From Tahibacter harae (lineage in GTDB: Bacteria > Pseudomonadota > Gammaproteobacteria > Xanthomonadales > Rhodanobacteraceae): DNA of 37,395 nucleotides. The first letter of the stretch is position 1; every line of letters starts with the position of its first letter. The translations under genes were made by a program, and so were the position numbers. The notes below the pieces were generated by a model. The model was given only the letters and a program-made list of their open reading frames with translations. It was not told where the DNA came from and ran no database searches. Below, in pieces: positions 1 to 9,036 of this stretch. The DNA is taken from assembly GCF_024437735.1 (NCBI RefSeq), contig NZ_JANFQO010000034.1, positions 1 through 37,395 on the forward strand. Direction: 5' to 3'.

Positions 1-111
1 GAGTTCCGGCATGCGGCTCCAGGCTCTCCCTCGGTTGCTCACCAGGGGCTTTACGGGCGCGCATGCCGGCTCTCGACGCCTAGAGTACGGGGGCGGCGAG
101 ACATAAGGGCT

Positions 112-274
112 GGGGTGAGGGGGAGACGTTGAATCTTGCAGCGACGTTTGAATTGTCGCCTTGGTCTTCAACGCACAAGCTTGCGCCGAAAACCAATGCT
201 TCGAGGCGATCTGACGCGTCGCCCCCTCACCCAACCCTCTCCCCCAAGCGCGTAAACACGCTTGGGGGAGAGGG
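112..274. repeat. 163-bp dispersed repeat, copy A (hairpin-ended, BIME/REP-like)
   Basis: It begins GGGGTGAGGGGG and ends CCCCCTCACCC followed by a palindrome at 235-274 (16-bp arms CCCTCTCCCCCAAGCG and its complement around 8 bases). The whole stretch aligns without a gap to 16961-17123, also 163 bp, sharing blocks such as GCGCCGAAAACC and GCTTCGAGGC. The outer hairpin seen left of the second copy is missing here, so this copy looks truncated on its left side. The palindrome lies downstream of the minus-strand M1 gene and could end its transcript, although no T-tract follows. Confidence 0.85.
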
Positions 275-369
275 CTTTCAAGCAACAGCACCGATTGCTG
301 AAGTGGCCATGCCTGCTGCTGAAGCGGCCGCCGTCAGCGGCCGCTCGCGGACAGCCCGGGAGCGGCGCC

Positions 370-440
370 GGTCCAGCAACCGCCACTGGTCCAGCAGCCG
401 CCGCCGGACCAGCAGCCGCCGCCGGACCAGCAGCCACGCC
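370..440. repeat. 18-bp tandem repeat, about four units
   Basis: The unit GGWCCAGCAGCCGCCGCC occurs at 370-387, 388-405, 406-423 and 424-440, the last one base short. The inner two units differ at a single base and the outer two are more diverged. The array ends two bases from the stop codon of the M1 peptidase gene, so it sits in that gene's 3' untranslated region. An array this regular may vary in copy number between strains; that is inference. Confidence 0.8.
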
Positions 441-442
441 TC

Positions 443-2302
443 TTACTTCTTCTTCGCCTTCTCCAACGTCGCCGCCACCGAACTCGTCGTGATCGGGTGG
501 TAGCCCAGGCGTGCCTTGGCGAATACGCCTTCGGCAAAGGCCAGGCCGTCGGGCGTGGCGACCAGGGCTTCCCAGGTCGGCATGATGAGCTTGCGCCGGC
601 CTATGCCGATCAGGAATTTCTCGATCGCCGGGCGCGCCGCGGTATAGCCGCTGCGCACGGTCAGCGGATACCAGCGCTGGGCGAGTTCGCCGTTGGAGGT
701 GCCGGTGAACTTGAACGCGGCGTCGATCTCGGCCAGCTGTTTGGGATCCAGGGTCTGCGGCAGGCCTTCGATGAAGCGCACGGTTTCCTGCGTGCCCCAC
801 TTGTCGCCGGCGGCCTGCTCCGGCTTGATCTTGCCGGCCAGCAGATCGGCGCGCGCGGCGTCGACCTTGTCGAAGCGGGCCGACTTGGCCTGTTCGGCGG
901 TGTCGGGAATGCCGGGCTGGCGCAGCCAGGCATCGAGTTCGGCCGGCTTGACCTTGCCCGGATGCTTGTCCAGCAGGTTCTTCTGCAGATAAGCGGTGAA
1001 CACGTCGCTGTCCACGCTCTGGAAGGCATGGCTGTCGAACCAGCCGCGCAGGAACTTATCGAAGGCTTCGCGGCCGACGCGCTTTTCCAGGAAGCTCAGG
1101 AACCAGGCGCCCTTGATGTAGGCGACCTGGGTCAGCGCATCGTCCGGATCGCGGCCGGTCAGCGGCGCCAGCATCAGCAGCTGGTCTTCCGGCTTGAGAT
1201 CGGCCATGTCCTGCTTCAGGCCGAACTGGCTGATCACGTCTTCCATGTCGGCCTGCTCGCGGCCGTAGACGGCTTCGACGATGCGGTTTTCCACATAGCT
1301 GGTGAAGCCTTCGTTGAGCCAGATGTCCTTCCAGCTCGAATTCGTCACCAGGTTGCCGGACCAGGAATGCGCCAGCTCGTGCGCGACCAGCGAGGTCAGG
1401 CTCTTGTCGCCGACGATCACCGTCGGCGTGGCGAAGGTCATGCGCGGGTTTTCCATGCCGCCGAAGGGAAAGCTCGGCGGCAGCACCAGGATGTCGTAAC
1501 GGCCCCAGCGGTAGTCGCCGTAGAGCTTTTCCGTCGCGACGATCATCTTCTCGGTGTCTTCGAATTCCTTGGCCGCCTTGTCCACCATGCTGGGCTCGGC
1601 ATACACCGCCGTGCGTGGCCCGGTGGACTTCACTGCGATATCGCCGACCGCGATGGCCAGCAGGTAGGACGGGATCGGCTTGTCCATCACGAAATGGAAC
1701 TCGCCGTCGCCGCGCAGCGGGCCGGGGTTGTTGTCCGCGCTCATCACCGCGCGCAGTTCCTTGGGCACGTGCAGGTCGGCGGTATAGGTGAAGCGCACGC
1801 CCGGCGTGTCCTGCAGCGGCACCCAGGAGCGCGCGTGGATGGCCTGGGACTGGGAGAACAGGAAGGGATACTTCTTGCCGGCGGTCTGCGCCTCGCCCAG
1901 CCACTGCAGGCCCGATGCCGCCGGGCTGGTCGCATAGGACACACGCACTTTGCTCGCCTGGCCCGGCACTTCCACCGTCAGCGGTGCGCCGAGGATCTTG
2001 TCCGGCTCGCCCAGGGTGAACTTGGCCGGGGTGCGCTTGCCGGCGGCATCGACCAGTTCCACCGTCGCAATGGACAGATCGCGCGTGTCGAGCTTGAGCT
2101 GCTGCGCGCTCTTGTCGCGCCATTCCAGGTCCATCTCCGCCGTGCCCACGATCTGGCGCGTGTTGAACGCGACCTTCAGATCCAGCGCCAGCGACTTGAT
2201 GCGGACCTTGTCGATCTCGGCATAGGAATTGGGATCACCGGCGGCCTGGGCGGAGACGGTGAACAGGGCCAGGGCGGGAAGCAGGCAGCGGATGGGAAGC
2301 AT
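443..2302 (-). CDS. Secreted M1 family metallopeptidase (leukotriene A4 hydrolase/aminopeptidase B type)
   Basis: A 619-residue zinc aminopeptidase that removes N-terminal residues from peptides, probably in the periplasm. A signal peptide covers about residues 1-20 (AQA-A cleavage). The substrate-anchoring GGMENP motif is followed by the zinc site HELAH at 308-312 with the third ligand E331 in NEGF, the exact M1 spacing. The surrounding sequence (GDKSLTSLVAHELAHSWSGN) and a C-terminal helical segment ending in YHPITTSSV match the LTA4-hydrolase subgroup, and the length is close to the roughly 610 residues of that family. The gene is divergent from the macroglobulin gene, with 114 bases between start codons. 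I see no strong ribosome binding site; the start is set by the signal peptide. Whether it has epoxide hydrolase activity cannot be told. Confidence 0.95.
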   Translation of the reverse strand: MLPIRCLLPALALFTVSAQAAGDPNSYAEIDKVRIKSLALDLKVAFNTRQIVGTAEMDLEWRDKSAQQLKLDTRDLSIATVELVDAAGKRTPAKFTLGEPDKILGAPLTVEVPGQASKVRVSYATSPAASGLQWLGEAQTAGKKYPFLFSQSQAIHARSWVPLQDTPGVRFTYTADLHVPKELRAVMSADNNPGPLRGDGEFHFVMDKPIPSYLLAIAVGDIAVKSTGPRTAVYAEPSMVDKAAKEFEDTEKMIVATEKLYGDYRWGRYDILVLPPSFPFGGMENPRMTFATPTVIVGDKSLTSLVAHELAHSWSGNLVTNSSWKDIWLNEGFTSYVENRIVEAVYGREQADMEDVISQFGLKQDMADLKPEDQLLMLAPLTGRDPDDALTQVAYIKGAWFLSFLEKRVGREAFDKFLRGWFDSHAFQSVDSDVFTAYLQKNLLDKHPGKVKPAELDAWLRQPGIPDTAEQAKSARFDKVDAARADLLAGKIKPEQAAGDKWGTQETVRFIEGLPQTLDPKQLAEIDAAFKFTGTSNGELAQRWYPLTVRSGYTAARPAIEKFLIGIGRRKLIMPTWEALVATPDGLAFAEGVFAKARLGYHPITTSSVAATLEKAKKK

Positions 2303-2416
2303 GGCGGATCCGGTTGCGGGGCGAAGTGGCCGAGTATGCCACCGCCGCCGCGCCGCTTGTGACGCATTGCCTGGGCAAGGCTGCCGGGCAATGATCGGCC
2401 AACCCGGGGAGGTGAT

Positions 2417-5400
2417 ATGGACATCCGCTTACGACTGGTGCTGCTGATTCTGGTCTGCGCAAGCCTGCCGGCGACAGCCGCCCCGCCGCGGGCGACGGCG
2501 GAGTTTACTGACTGGGGCGCGCCGGAGATCCGGTTCGACCAGCCCATGCTGACCTGGGCCGGCAGGACCACGTTGCACAGCATCCGCACCGAACCCGAGC
2601 TGGACTGCGAATGGTCCTGGCAAGGTGCCGACCTGCTCGAATGTATCCGTCCCTTCGATGCCGCGGACGTTCCGCTGGCAACGCCGTACACCATCCGCCT
2701 CGACGGCGGGCAGTGGAACCTGGCCGGCGAGGAGCTGGCGCCGGTGAGTCTGGCGGTGCATTCCGAGCTGCCGCAACTGCGCGTCGAGGATGTCGCCTGG
2801 AGCGGCGGCCGGGCCTCGATCCGGTTCTCGGCACCGGCGGGCGTTACTGCGGCGGATCTGCGCGCGGTGCTGCGGCTGCAGGCCGCCGACGGCGCGGACT
2901 TGCCCTTGCAGCTGGAGCAGGATGCGCGACAGCGCGGCCGGAAGGAGTCCTCGTGGCAGGTTCGCAGTCTGGACGCGGATGTGAGCGGCGAATTGCTGTT
3001 GCGCGTCAAGCCGGGCCTGCGCATTCCCGCCGGACCGCTGCCCGGCGCGCAGGACGAGGTGCTGCTGCGCGTGTTCCAGCACGAGCCGTACCGGCTGCGG
3101 CGCTGGGCCTGCACTGGCAAAGTGGGCCAGTGTGCCGGCGGCGACCGGCTGGTGCTGGAGTTCTCGCGCGAGCCGGCGCCCGCGGCGCTGCAGCGCTGGC
3201 TGGCACAGCTGCCGCCGGGCCTGCGGCCGGACGGCAGCGGAGCGCAGGCGCCGTACGGCAGCTTCGCCTACAACCGTCTCGACGTGCGCTTCGACCCCGG
3301 CTGGCGCCTGGCCCTGCGCGTGGAGCGCGCCAACACCGAATTTCGCCTGACCGTGCCCGACTGGCTGGCCGCGGCCGACGGCAGCGCGCTGCAGGCGCCG
3401 GTCGGAATCACGCTGCGCAGCAGCGATTTCCCGCCGCGGATGGAGCTGGCGCAGTCGTATCTGCTGCTGCGGCCCGGCGATCCGGCGCCGGTGCTCGGCA
3501 CCACCCGCAACATCCCTTCGGTCCGCATCGTGGAGCGGCGCCTGGATGCGGCCGGCCTGCAGCGCGAGGAAGCCGTGCTGCAGTCGCGCCGCGACAACCG
3601 CAGCCGGCCGCTGCGGGCGCTGCGGGTCCCGGCGCAACTGCGCCGCGATGGTGGATTGGTTTTCGGCCAGGTCCAGCAGAGCTTCGTACAGGACCGCTCC
3701 TATGCCATCGCCTACGCGCCGTTCCATGTCGCCGCGTTGCGCACGCCGCGGCAGATATTGTTCTGGGCGAGCGGGTGGAAGGATTTTGCACCGCACGCCA
3801 ATGTGGAAATGGAGCTGCTGCAGGCCGTGCCGTCCGGTGCGCTGGAACAGATCGCCCAGGGCCGCAGCGGCGACGATGGCAGCCTGCTGCTGTCGCTGCC
3901 GGCGCGCAGCAAGCAATATCCGCTGTTCCTGCGCGCACGCAGCGGTGGCCAGGTCAGCGTACTGCCGCTGGATGACGCGCCGCGGGCCGAAGACTACAGC
4001 GACGCCGTCCCCGATGGCGGCCTGATGTACTGGGGCGTCAGCGACCGTCCGCTGTACCGGCCCGGCGATGCGGTGCAATTCCGCGTCTGGCTGCGCGAAC
4101 GCGCGGCCAACCACCTGCGCCTGGCTGCGCTGCCGGATGCGCTCACGCTGCGCCTGAGTGCTTTCGGCGGCGGCGACTCTCTGCAGGAACTGCAGCCGCA
4201 GGCACAGGCCGGCGGCAGCTTCTCCGGTGCGCTCACCTTGCCGGCGGCGCTCGATGACGGGCGCTACTGCCTGGAGCCCCGCCTGGAGGGAAAAGAAAGC
4301 GGGGAATTTTGCTTCGATGTGCAGAATTACCATGCCACGCCGCTGTGGGCGGAGCTGAAGACGGCACAGTCGCTGGTGTACGACAAGGAATCGCTGCGGG
4401 TCGCGCTGGAGTCCGGCTTCTATTCCGGCGGCCCGGCTGCGGACGCGCGGGCCGAACTGCAAACCTTGCTCACGCCGTTGCGGCTGGAGGACGAGTTCGC
4501 CGAGTTCGCCCAGTTCGAATTCGTCGATCCGTACCAGGGAAGCCTGGGCAGCGGCGGGGAATCCCTGGCCGCCGAAAAGACCCGGGCGGTATGGCTGGAC
4601 CAGGACGGGCGCTACGAATACGTCCTGCCGCTGGACAGCGCACAGGATGCCGACCCGGATCACACGCCCATTCCTTTCGGCAGGCTCGAACTTTCCGCTT
4701 TCGTGAGCACATCGAGCGCGTCGTATACGAACAGCACCACGGTCGGGCTGCGTTTCAGCCGTCACCGCCGCTTTGTCGGCCTGAAACTGGGATACGACCT
4801 GAATCTGGCGGAGGATCCGCAACTCACGGCCGTCGTCATCGACGCGGACGGAAAGCGCGTGCCCGGCGCGCCGCCGGTCACGCTGACCATCCAGCAGGCG
4901 TTGCCGGAAACCGCGGAAGCCGCGGCGCAGGACAAGGCTCCGATCCTGGCGCGTTGCGAGCTGCTGCCGGACCAGCCGCGGCGTTGTCCGTTCCGCGCGC
5001 CGGTCACCGGCAGCTATCGCTTTGTCGCCAGCAGCGCCGGTGCCGTGGCGGCCACGCTGACCCGCCATGTCTGGGGTGAAGCCTATGCGCCGCAGGAAAA
5101 GCCCCGCGCCGAACTGCAGCGCTCGGGCACCGGCCCCGGCGGCGCAGAGATCGTATTGCGCCAGCCGTTCGCCCGGGCGCGCGTGCTGTTTGCGGTACAG
5201 CATGGCGCGATACTCAAACACTGGACTGCGGTTGTGGACGGACCGGAGCTGCGGTTCGCGCTGGATCTGCCGGCCGAATGGGCGCCCGGCGTCACCCTCG
5301 GCGCCGTCGTCTACGACGCCGCGGGCGCGGCCCAGCCGCTGGCGGCCGAACTCAAGCTGCCGGTCGCCGCCGCGCCGCGGACTTCGCCGTTGCAGTTGCA

Positions 5401-7846
5401 GGTGCCGGCGGCGGCGCGCCCCGGCGAGGAGATCACGCTGCGCCTGCACAACCGCAGCGCGGCACCCATCGACGTGGTGCTGGCGCTGGCCGACGAGTCG
5501 GTGCGGTTGCAGGCGCCGGGAATCCTGGCCGAGCGCAATCCGCAGACCGGGGGCTGGCTGGGCGCGCTGCAATCCTGGCGCACGGCCAGGCATCTGGATC
5601 TTGCCGGCTGGCCGTTTTCGCGCGGCCTGGCCGCATCCTGGGAACAGCTGCTCAATCAGGTGGACGACGAGGGCGAAGTGCTGGAGCGGATCGTCGTCAC
5701 GGGCTCGCGCGTGCGGCGCGCCGATATGGTCGTGCTGGGGCCGCGCCAGAGCTTGCGCGATATCCGCCCGGCCGTCGCTGTGCGCAGCCATTTCGCCGAT
5801 ACGGCGTATTGGCGCGCCTCGCTGCCGCTGGCGGCCGGGGCGGAGGAAGCGGTGCGCGTGCGCCTGCCGGACAATCTGACCCGCTGGCAGGTTTCCGCCT
5901 GGACGGTGCAGGGCGACGACGGCTTCTACTACGACGAGGCCGCCGTGCGCGCCGGCCTGCCGCTGGAACTGCGCGCGGAGGCGCCGGCGCAGCTGCATGT
6001 GGGCGACCAGGCACGCATCGCCGCGGCGGTACGCAACAACTCCGCGGCGGCGCAGACCGTCACCGCGCAATTGCGGCTGGACGGCGCCGGTGTGAGCCGG
6101 GAAGCGGTCCAGTCCAGGCCGCTGGCGCCGGCACAGGAGATGCGTCTGGTCGCACCGGCGGCGCCTGCGGCCGCGGGCGAGCTGTCGCTGCAAGTACAGG
6201 CCCGCGCCGGTGCGGACAGCGATGCGCTGAGCCAGCCGCTGCCGGTAGCCAGCGTGGAGGCGCAGGAGCGGGTCACGGTCGCCGGCTGGATGGGCGGGAC
6301 GTCGCAGGTGCTGCAGCTGCCATGGCTGCCGCCGGGGGCGCGCCAGGCGCAGTTGCGCCTGCGCGCCGGGCGCGGTGCGGAGCTGTTCGCCGGCGGCTGG
6401 GTCGCCGGCCTGCGCGACTATCCGCATCGCTGCTGGGAGCAATCGCTGAGCCGCGCCGTCGGCGCGGCCGCCGCGCTGCGCCTGCCGGTGCTGCAGGGGC
6501 TATGGCCCCAGGCCGAGGCCGCGCTGGCGGAGGTGCTGGCCCAGGCACCGGCGTACCAGCAGGACGGCCTGTTCCTGTTCTTCACCAACCCGGACGGCGG
6601 GCAGCAGGACGGCCATGTGCTGCTCACGGCCTATTCGGTGCAGGCCCTGGAATTCCTGGCTGGATGGGGGCATCCGGTCGATGCCGCTGTCCTGGCGCGT
6701 GCCCGCGAGGCGCTGTCCAGTCATCTGGACCGGGCGCTGCAGCACGACGGCGAGTTGACCCGGCGCGATTGGCGCGAGCTGGCGACGGTGCTGGCGGTGC
6801 TGCCCGCAGAACCGCGCTTTGACGCGCTGGTCGGCCTTGCCGATCAGCATTGGGACGAACTCGACCACTTCGCGCGCAGCCGTCTGCTGCTGGCCATGCA
6901 GGCGCGTTCCGGCCGCTTTCCGCAGCGGGCGCAGCGCCAGGAACAACTGCGTGCCGCTGCGCCGCTGCAGGGCGGTCGTCGCGTGCTGCACGGGGCCGGC
7001 GACCGCAGCGCCTGGCTGGGTTCCGACCTGCGCGACCAGTGCGGCCTGATCGACGCCTTGCAGCGGCTGGATCCGCAGGACGCGGAGCTGCCGGCCTGGC
7101 GCCGCGGCCTGGGCGACCTGTATGCCGGCGGCGGCGTGAATGTGGACACCCAGGCGGCGGCGCAATGCCTGATGGCCGTCGCGGCGCTGCCGCCGGCGGC
7201 CGCCGCGGATGCGCATCTTGTGGTCGAGCTGGACGGCCGGCGCGAATCGGTGGCGCTGGGAGGGCCGGCTGCCGAACCGTTCTGGAGCCGTCCGCTGGAT
7301 GCGGCCGCGCGCACGCTGACGCTGCAGTCCGATGCCGACGAAGCCGGCCTGGGCTATGTGGCGGAAGTCAGCTATCTGCACGATCAGCGCGAAAGCCAGC
7401 CCGTGGGCATAGGGCTGGCGCTGCAGCGCCGCTACGCCGTATGGCGCGGCGGCGAGTGGCGGGCCGTCGCGGATGGGCGTATCCAGCCCGGCGAACGGGT
7501 GCGTGTGGAGTTGCGCCTGGTCACGGCGGCGCTGCGGCATCACGTCGCGCTGGTCGACAGCGTGCCCGGCGGCCTGCGCCCGGAACAGTTCGAACTGGAT
7601 CGTGTCGGCGGCGTCGAATTGCGCGACAGCGGCCGCGGTTCCTGGCTGTTCGGGACGCGCCGGCACAGCGATACCGATGTGCGCTTCTACGCCGAACGGC
7701 TGCCGCCCGGCGATCACGTGGTCTATTACTACGCCCGCGCCGCCCATCGCGGCGACTACTTCGCACCGCCGGCCACGGCCGAACTCATGTACGGCGGCGC
7801 CAGCGTCGCGCGCACGGCGCCGCAGCGGGTGAAGATCGGCGATTGA
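2417..7846 (+). CDS. Alpha-2-macroglobulin family protein (large, YfhM-like)
   Basis: An 1809-residue exported protein of the bacterial alpha-2-macroglobulin family, whose members trap proteases after cleavage of a bait region. The start is fixed by GGGGAGG at 2407-2413 just upstream of ATG. Residues 1-22 form a signal peptide ending ATAA; the only early cysteine lacks a lipobox, so the protein is probably soluble or periplasmic rather than a lipoprotein. The MG2 signature YWGVSDRPLYRPGD lies near residue 535-550. The thioester motif CWEQ is at 1339-1342, so the covalent-trap chemistry seems intact. A Gln/Ala-rich helical thioester domain follows, and the C-terminal receptor-like domain ends near GDHVVYYYARA. 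An odd feature is IVVTGSRVRR at 1092-1101, a string typical of TonB-dependent receptor plugs. No pbpC gene lies next to it, unlike in many enterobacteria. Confidence 0.93.
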   Translation: MDIRLRLVLLILVCASLPATAAPPRATAEFTDWGAPEIRFDQPMLTWAGRTTLHSIRTEPELDCEWSWQGADLLECIRPFDAADVPLATPYTIRLDGGQWNLAGEELAPVSLAVHSELPQLRVEDVAWSGGRASIRFSAPAGVTAADLRAVLRLQAADGADLPLQLEQDARQRGRKESSWQVRSLDADVSGELLLRVKPGLRIPAGPLPGAQDEVLLRVFQHEPYRLRRWACTGKVGQCAGGDRLVLEFSREPAPAALQRWLAQLPPGLRPDGSGAQAPYGSFAYNRLDVRFDPGWRLALRVERANTEFRLTVPDWLAAADGSALQAPVGITLRSSDFPPRMELAQSYLLLRPGDPAPVLGTTRNIPSVRIVERRLDAAGLQREEAVLQSRRDNRSRPLRALRVPAQLRRDGGLVFGQVQQSFVQDRSYAIAYAPFHVAALRTPRQILFWASGWKDFAPHANVEMELLQAVPSGALEQIAQGRSGDDGSLLLSLPARSKQYPLFLRARSGGQVSVLPLDDAPRAEDYSDAVPDGGLMYWGVSDRPLYRPGDAVQFRVWLRERAANHLRLAALPDALTLRLSAFGGGDSLQELQPQAQAGGSFSGALTLPAALDDGRYCLEPRLEGKESGEFCFDVQNYHATPLWAELKTAQSLVYDKESLRVALESGFYSGGPAADARAELQTLLTPLRLEDEFAEFAQFEFVDPYQGSLGSGGESLAAEKTRAVWLDQDGRYEYVLPLDSAQDADPDHTPIPFGRLELSAFVSTSSASYTNSTTVGLRFSRHRRFVGLKLGYDLNLAEDPQLTAVVIDADGKRVPGAPPVTLTIQQALPETAEAAAQDKAPILARCELLPDQPRRCPFRAPVTGSYRFVASSAGAVAATLTRHVWGEAYAPQEKPRAELQRSGTGPGGAEIVLRQPFARARVLFAVQHGAILKHWTAVVDGPELRFALDLPAEWAPGVTLGAVVYDAAGAAQPLAAELKLPVAAAPRTSPLQLQVPAAARPGEEITLRLHNRSAAPIDVVLALADESVRLQAPGILAERNPQTGGWLGALQSWRTARHLDLAGWPFSRGLAASWEQLLNQVDDEGEVLERIVVTGSRVRRADMVVLGPRQSLRDIRPAVAVRSHFADTAYWRASLPLAAGAEEAVRVRLPDNLTRWQVSAWTVQGDDGFYYDEAAVRAGLPLELRAEAPAQLHVGDQARIAAAVRNNSAAAQTVTAQLRLDGAGVSREAVQSRPLAPAQEMRLVAPAAPAAAGELSLQVQARAGADSDALSQPLPVASVEAQERVTVAGWMGGTSQVLQLPWLPPGARQAQLRLRAGRGAELFAGGWVAGLRDYPHRCWEQSLSRAVGAAAALRLPVLQGLWPQAEAALAEVLAQAPAYQQDGLFLFFTNPDGGQQDGHVLLTAYSVQALEFLAGWGHPVDAAVLARAREALSSHLDRALQHDGELTRRDWRELATVLAVLPAEPRFDALVGLADQHWDELDHFARSRLLLAMQARSGRFPQRAQRQEQLRAAAPLQGGRRVLHGAGDRSAWLGSDLRDQCGLIDALQRLDPQDAELPAWRRGLGDLYAGGGVNVDTQAAAQCLMAVAALPPAAAADAHLVVELDGRRESVALGGPAAEPFWSRPLDAAARTLTLQSDADEAGLGYVAEVSYLHDQRESQPVGIGLALQRRYAVWRGGEWRAVADGRIQPGERVRVELRLVTAALRHHVALVDSVPGGLRPEQFELDRVGGVELRDSGRGSWLFGTRRHSDTDVRFYAERLPPGDHVVYYYARAAHRGDYFAPPATAELMYGGASVARTAPQRVKIGD

Positions 7847-7854
7847 AGCGGAGC

Positions 7855-7878
7855 GCGCCGCCGGCGTGCCGGCGGCGC
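7855..7878. terminator. GC-rich hairpin between convergent genes
   Basis: An 11-bp perfect stem (GCGCCGCCGGC and its complement, 2-base loop) fills the 35-base gap between the macroglobulin stop and the ubiE stop. There is no T-tract on either side, so it may be a weak bidirectional terminator or an mRNA-end stabiliser. Confidence 0.45.
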
Positions 7879-7881
7879 GGA

Positions 7882-8631
7882 TCAGACCCGGTAGCCGCGA
7901 TGGATCGCGACGATGCCCGCGCTGAGGTTGCGTACCTCGACCTTGGCGAAGCCGGCTTTCTCCAGCATGCCCTTGAGGGTTTCCTGGTCGGGGTGCTTGC
8001 GGATGGATTCGGCCAGGTACTGGTAACTGTCGGCGTCCTGGGCGAACAGGCGGCCCAGGCGCGGCAGCACCTGGAAGGAATGGAAGTCGTACAGCGGCTT
8101 GAGCCAGTCCTGGCGCACCTGGGAGAACTCCAGGATCAGCGCCTTGCCGCCGATCCTGAGCACGCGGTGCATTTCCTCCAGCGCGCGCTGCTTGTCGGTG
8201 ACGTTGCGCAGACCGAAGGCGATGGTGACGGCGTCGAAGCTCTTGTCCGGGAAGGGCAGCGCCTCGGCATTCATCTGTGCGTAGCGCAGGCCCTGCACCA
8301 GGCCGCGGTCGGTCAGGCGGTCGCGGCCCACGCGCAGCATGGCGGCGTTGATGTCGCCCAGCACCACCTCGCCCGAATCACCGACCAGGGGCAGCAGCAG
8401 CGCGGCGATATCGCCGGTGCCGCCGGCCAGGTCCAGCACGCGGTCGCCGGCGCGCAGGCCGCTGATCGCGGCGAAGTGGCGTTTCCACAGGCGGTGTATC
8501 CCGAACGACATCAGATCGTTCATCAGGTCGTAGTTGTCGGCGACCGAGGTGAAGACCTGGGCTACGAGTTTCTGCTTCTCCGCGACGGGCACGTCGCGGT
8601 AGCCGAAATGGGTGGTGGATGGCTCGCTCAT
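7882..8631 (-). CDS. ubiE: Bifunctional demethylmenaquinone / 2-methoxy-6-polyprenyl-1,4-benzoquinol methyltransferase
   Basis: A 249-residue SAM-dependent C-methyltransferase acting in ubiquinone and, where present, menaquinone biosynthesis. The N-terminus carries the family signature [25 protein letters not shown]. The SAM-binding motif [12 protein letters not shown] follows, then GDINAAML and the later family motif FGLRNVTD. The C-terminus [11 protein letters not shown] is typical. The length matches the 251 residues of E. coli UbiE. The usual ubiB/ubiJ neighbours are absent from this window. The gene is followed by a hairpin shared with the convergent macroglobulin gene. The start ATG at 8631 is the family start; no strong ribosome binding site is visible. 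Confidence 0.97.
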   Translation of the reverse strand: MSEPSTTHFGYRDVPVAEKQKLVAQVFTSVADNYDLMNDLMSFGIHRLWKRHFAAISGLRAGDRVLDLAGGTGDIAALLLPLVGDSGEVVLGDINAAMLRVGRDRLTDRGLVQGLRYAQMNAEALPFPDKSFDAVTIAFGLRNVTDKQRALEEMHRVLRIGGKALILEFSQVRQDWLKPLYDFHSFQVLPRLGRLFAQDADSYQYLAESIRKHPDQETLKGMLEKAGFAKVEVRNLSAGIVAIHRGYRV

Positions 8632-9036
8632 GCGGCGATGCTAGCGCACCGGCGCGGAGGCTTCGACGTCGGCGGAGCCCGGGGCGGCGTTTTGCCGCGG
8701 CGGCGTGAATTACGGGTGTCCTGAAGTTGCCGTCCTGAAGTGGCCGTAGGGCGGGATTCTGGGTGTCCCGAATTTCGTCCTGCCGGATTTCCTGGATGTC
8801 CCTGAATCGTTGCCGCGGCGGGAGGATTCTGGGTGTCCTGAAGTTGCCGGTTCAGTTGCCGCGGGGGCGGGATGCTGGGTGTCCCTGAATCAGTAGTGGT
8901 TGTCCGAATGCCAAGAGCTTCATGATTTCACGAGTCTTGGCGTCGCGCTCCGAAGCGCTGAAGGCCGAAGAGTCCGCTTGCCGCAAGGCAAAACCAACCC
9001 TCCGGGCCGCTTCCACGAATCCCAGCCCTCAGCCGC
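8632..9036. other. Gene-free stretch with degenerate repeats upstream of ubiE
   Basis: About 400 bases between the DUF971 stop and the ubiE start. They contain the irregular GGGTGTCC repeat array (8706-8905) and a small hairpin (AGCCGC/GCGGCT) that overlaps the DUF971 stop codon. The short plus-strand frame at 8922-9209 is Ser/Pro/Arg-rich, runs over DUF971 in antisense and is not believed. The ubiE promoter must lie here, but no clear -35/-10 pair is seen. Confidence 0.55.
8706..8905. repeat. Degenerate interspersed repeats with core GGGTGTCC(C)TGAA
   Basis: The core GGGTGTCC, or a one-base variant, occurs at 8714, 8761, 8794, 8831, 8877 and 8898. It is usually preceded by GGATTCT or a similar string and followed by TGAA or CGAA and then GTTGCCG. 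Spacing is irregular (47, 33, 37, 46 and 21 bases), so this is a decayed or slipped array rather than a clean tandem repeat. Its origin is unknown. Confidence 0.65.

Larger units (their letters stand above)
1..442. other. Gene-free, repeat-rich stretch downstream of the M1 peptidase gene
   Basis: No convincing gene is seen here. The stretch holds one copy of a 163-bp dispersed element (112-274), an 18-bp tandem repeat (370-440) and some 110 bases at the left edge with no recognisable content. The short reading frames on both strands are low-complexity translations of the repeats (Gly/Pro/Ala or Arg/Ser runs) and have no family resemblance. Confidence 0.7.

Noticed and set aside
334-537. Cys/Trp/Gly-rich repeat peptide frame that could pass for a small modified-peptide precursor
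   Set aside because: It is the translation of the 18-bp tandem array and the antisense-frame end of the M1 gene, with no leader, ribosome binding site or modification genes nearby.
2429-6442. A 1337-residue antisense open frame opposite the macroglobulin gene
   Set aside because: Its translation is Arg/Gln/Ala-rich with no domain or signal, it mirrors codon bias of the plus-strand gene, and long antisense frames are expected at this GC content.
8706-8905. Possible CRISPR array
   Set aside because: The repeats are short, degenerate and unevenly spaced, with no constant-length spacers and no cas genes in the window.
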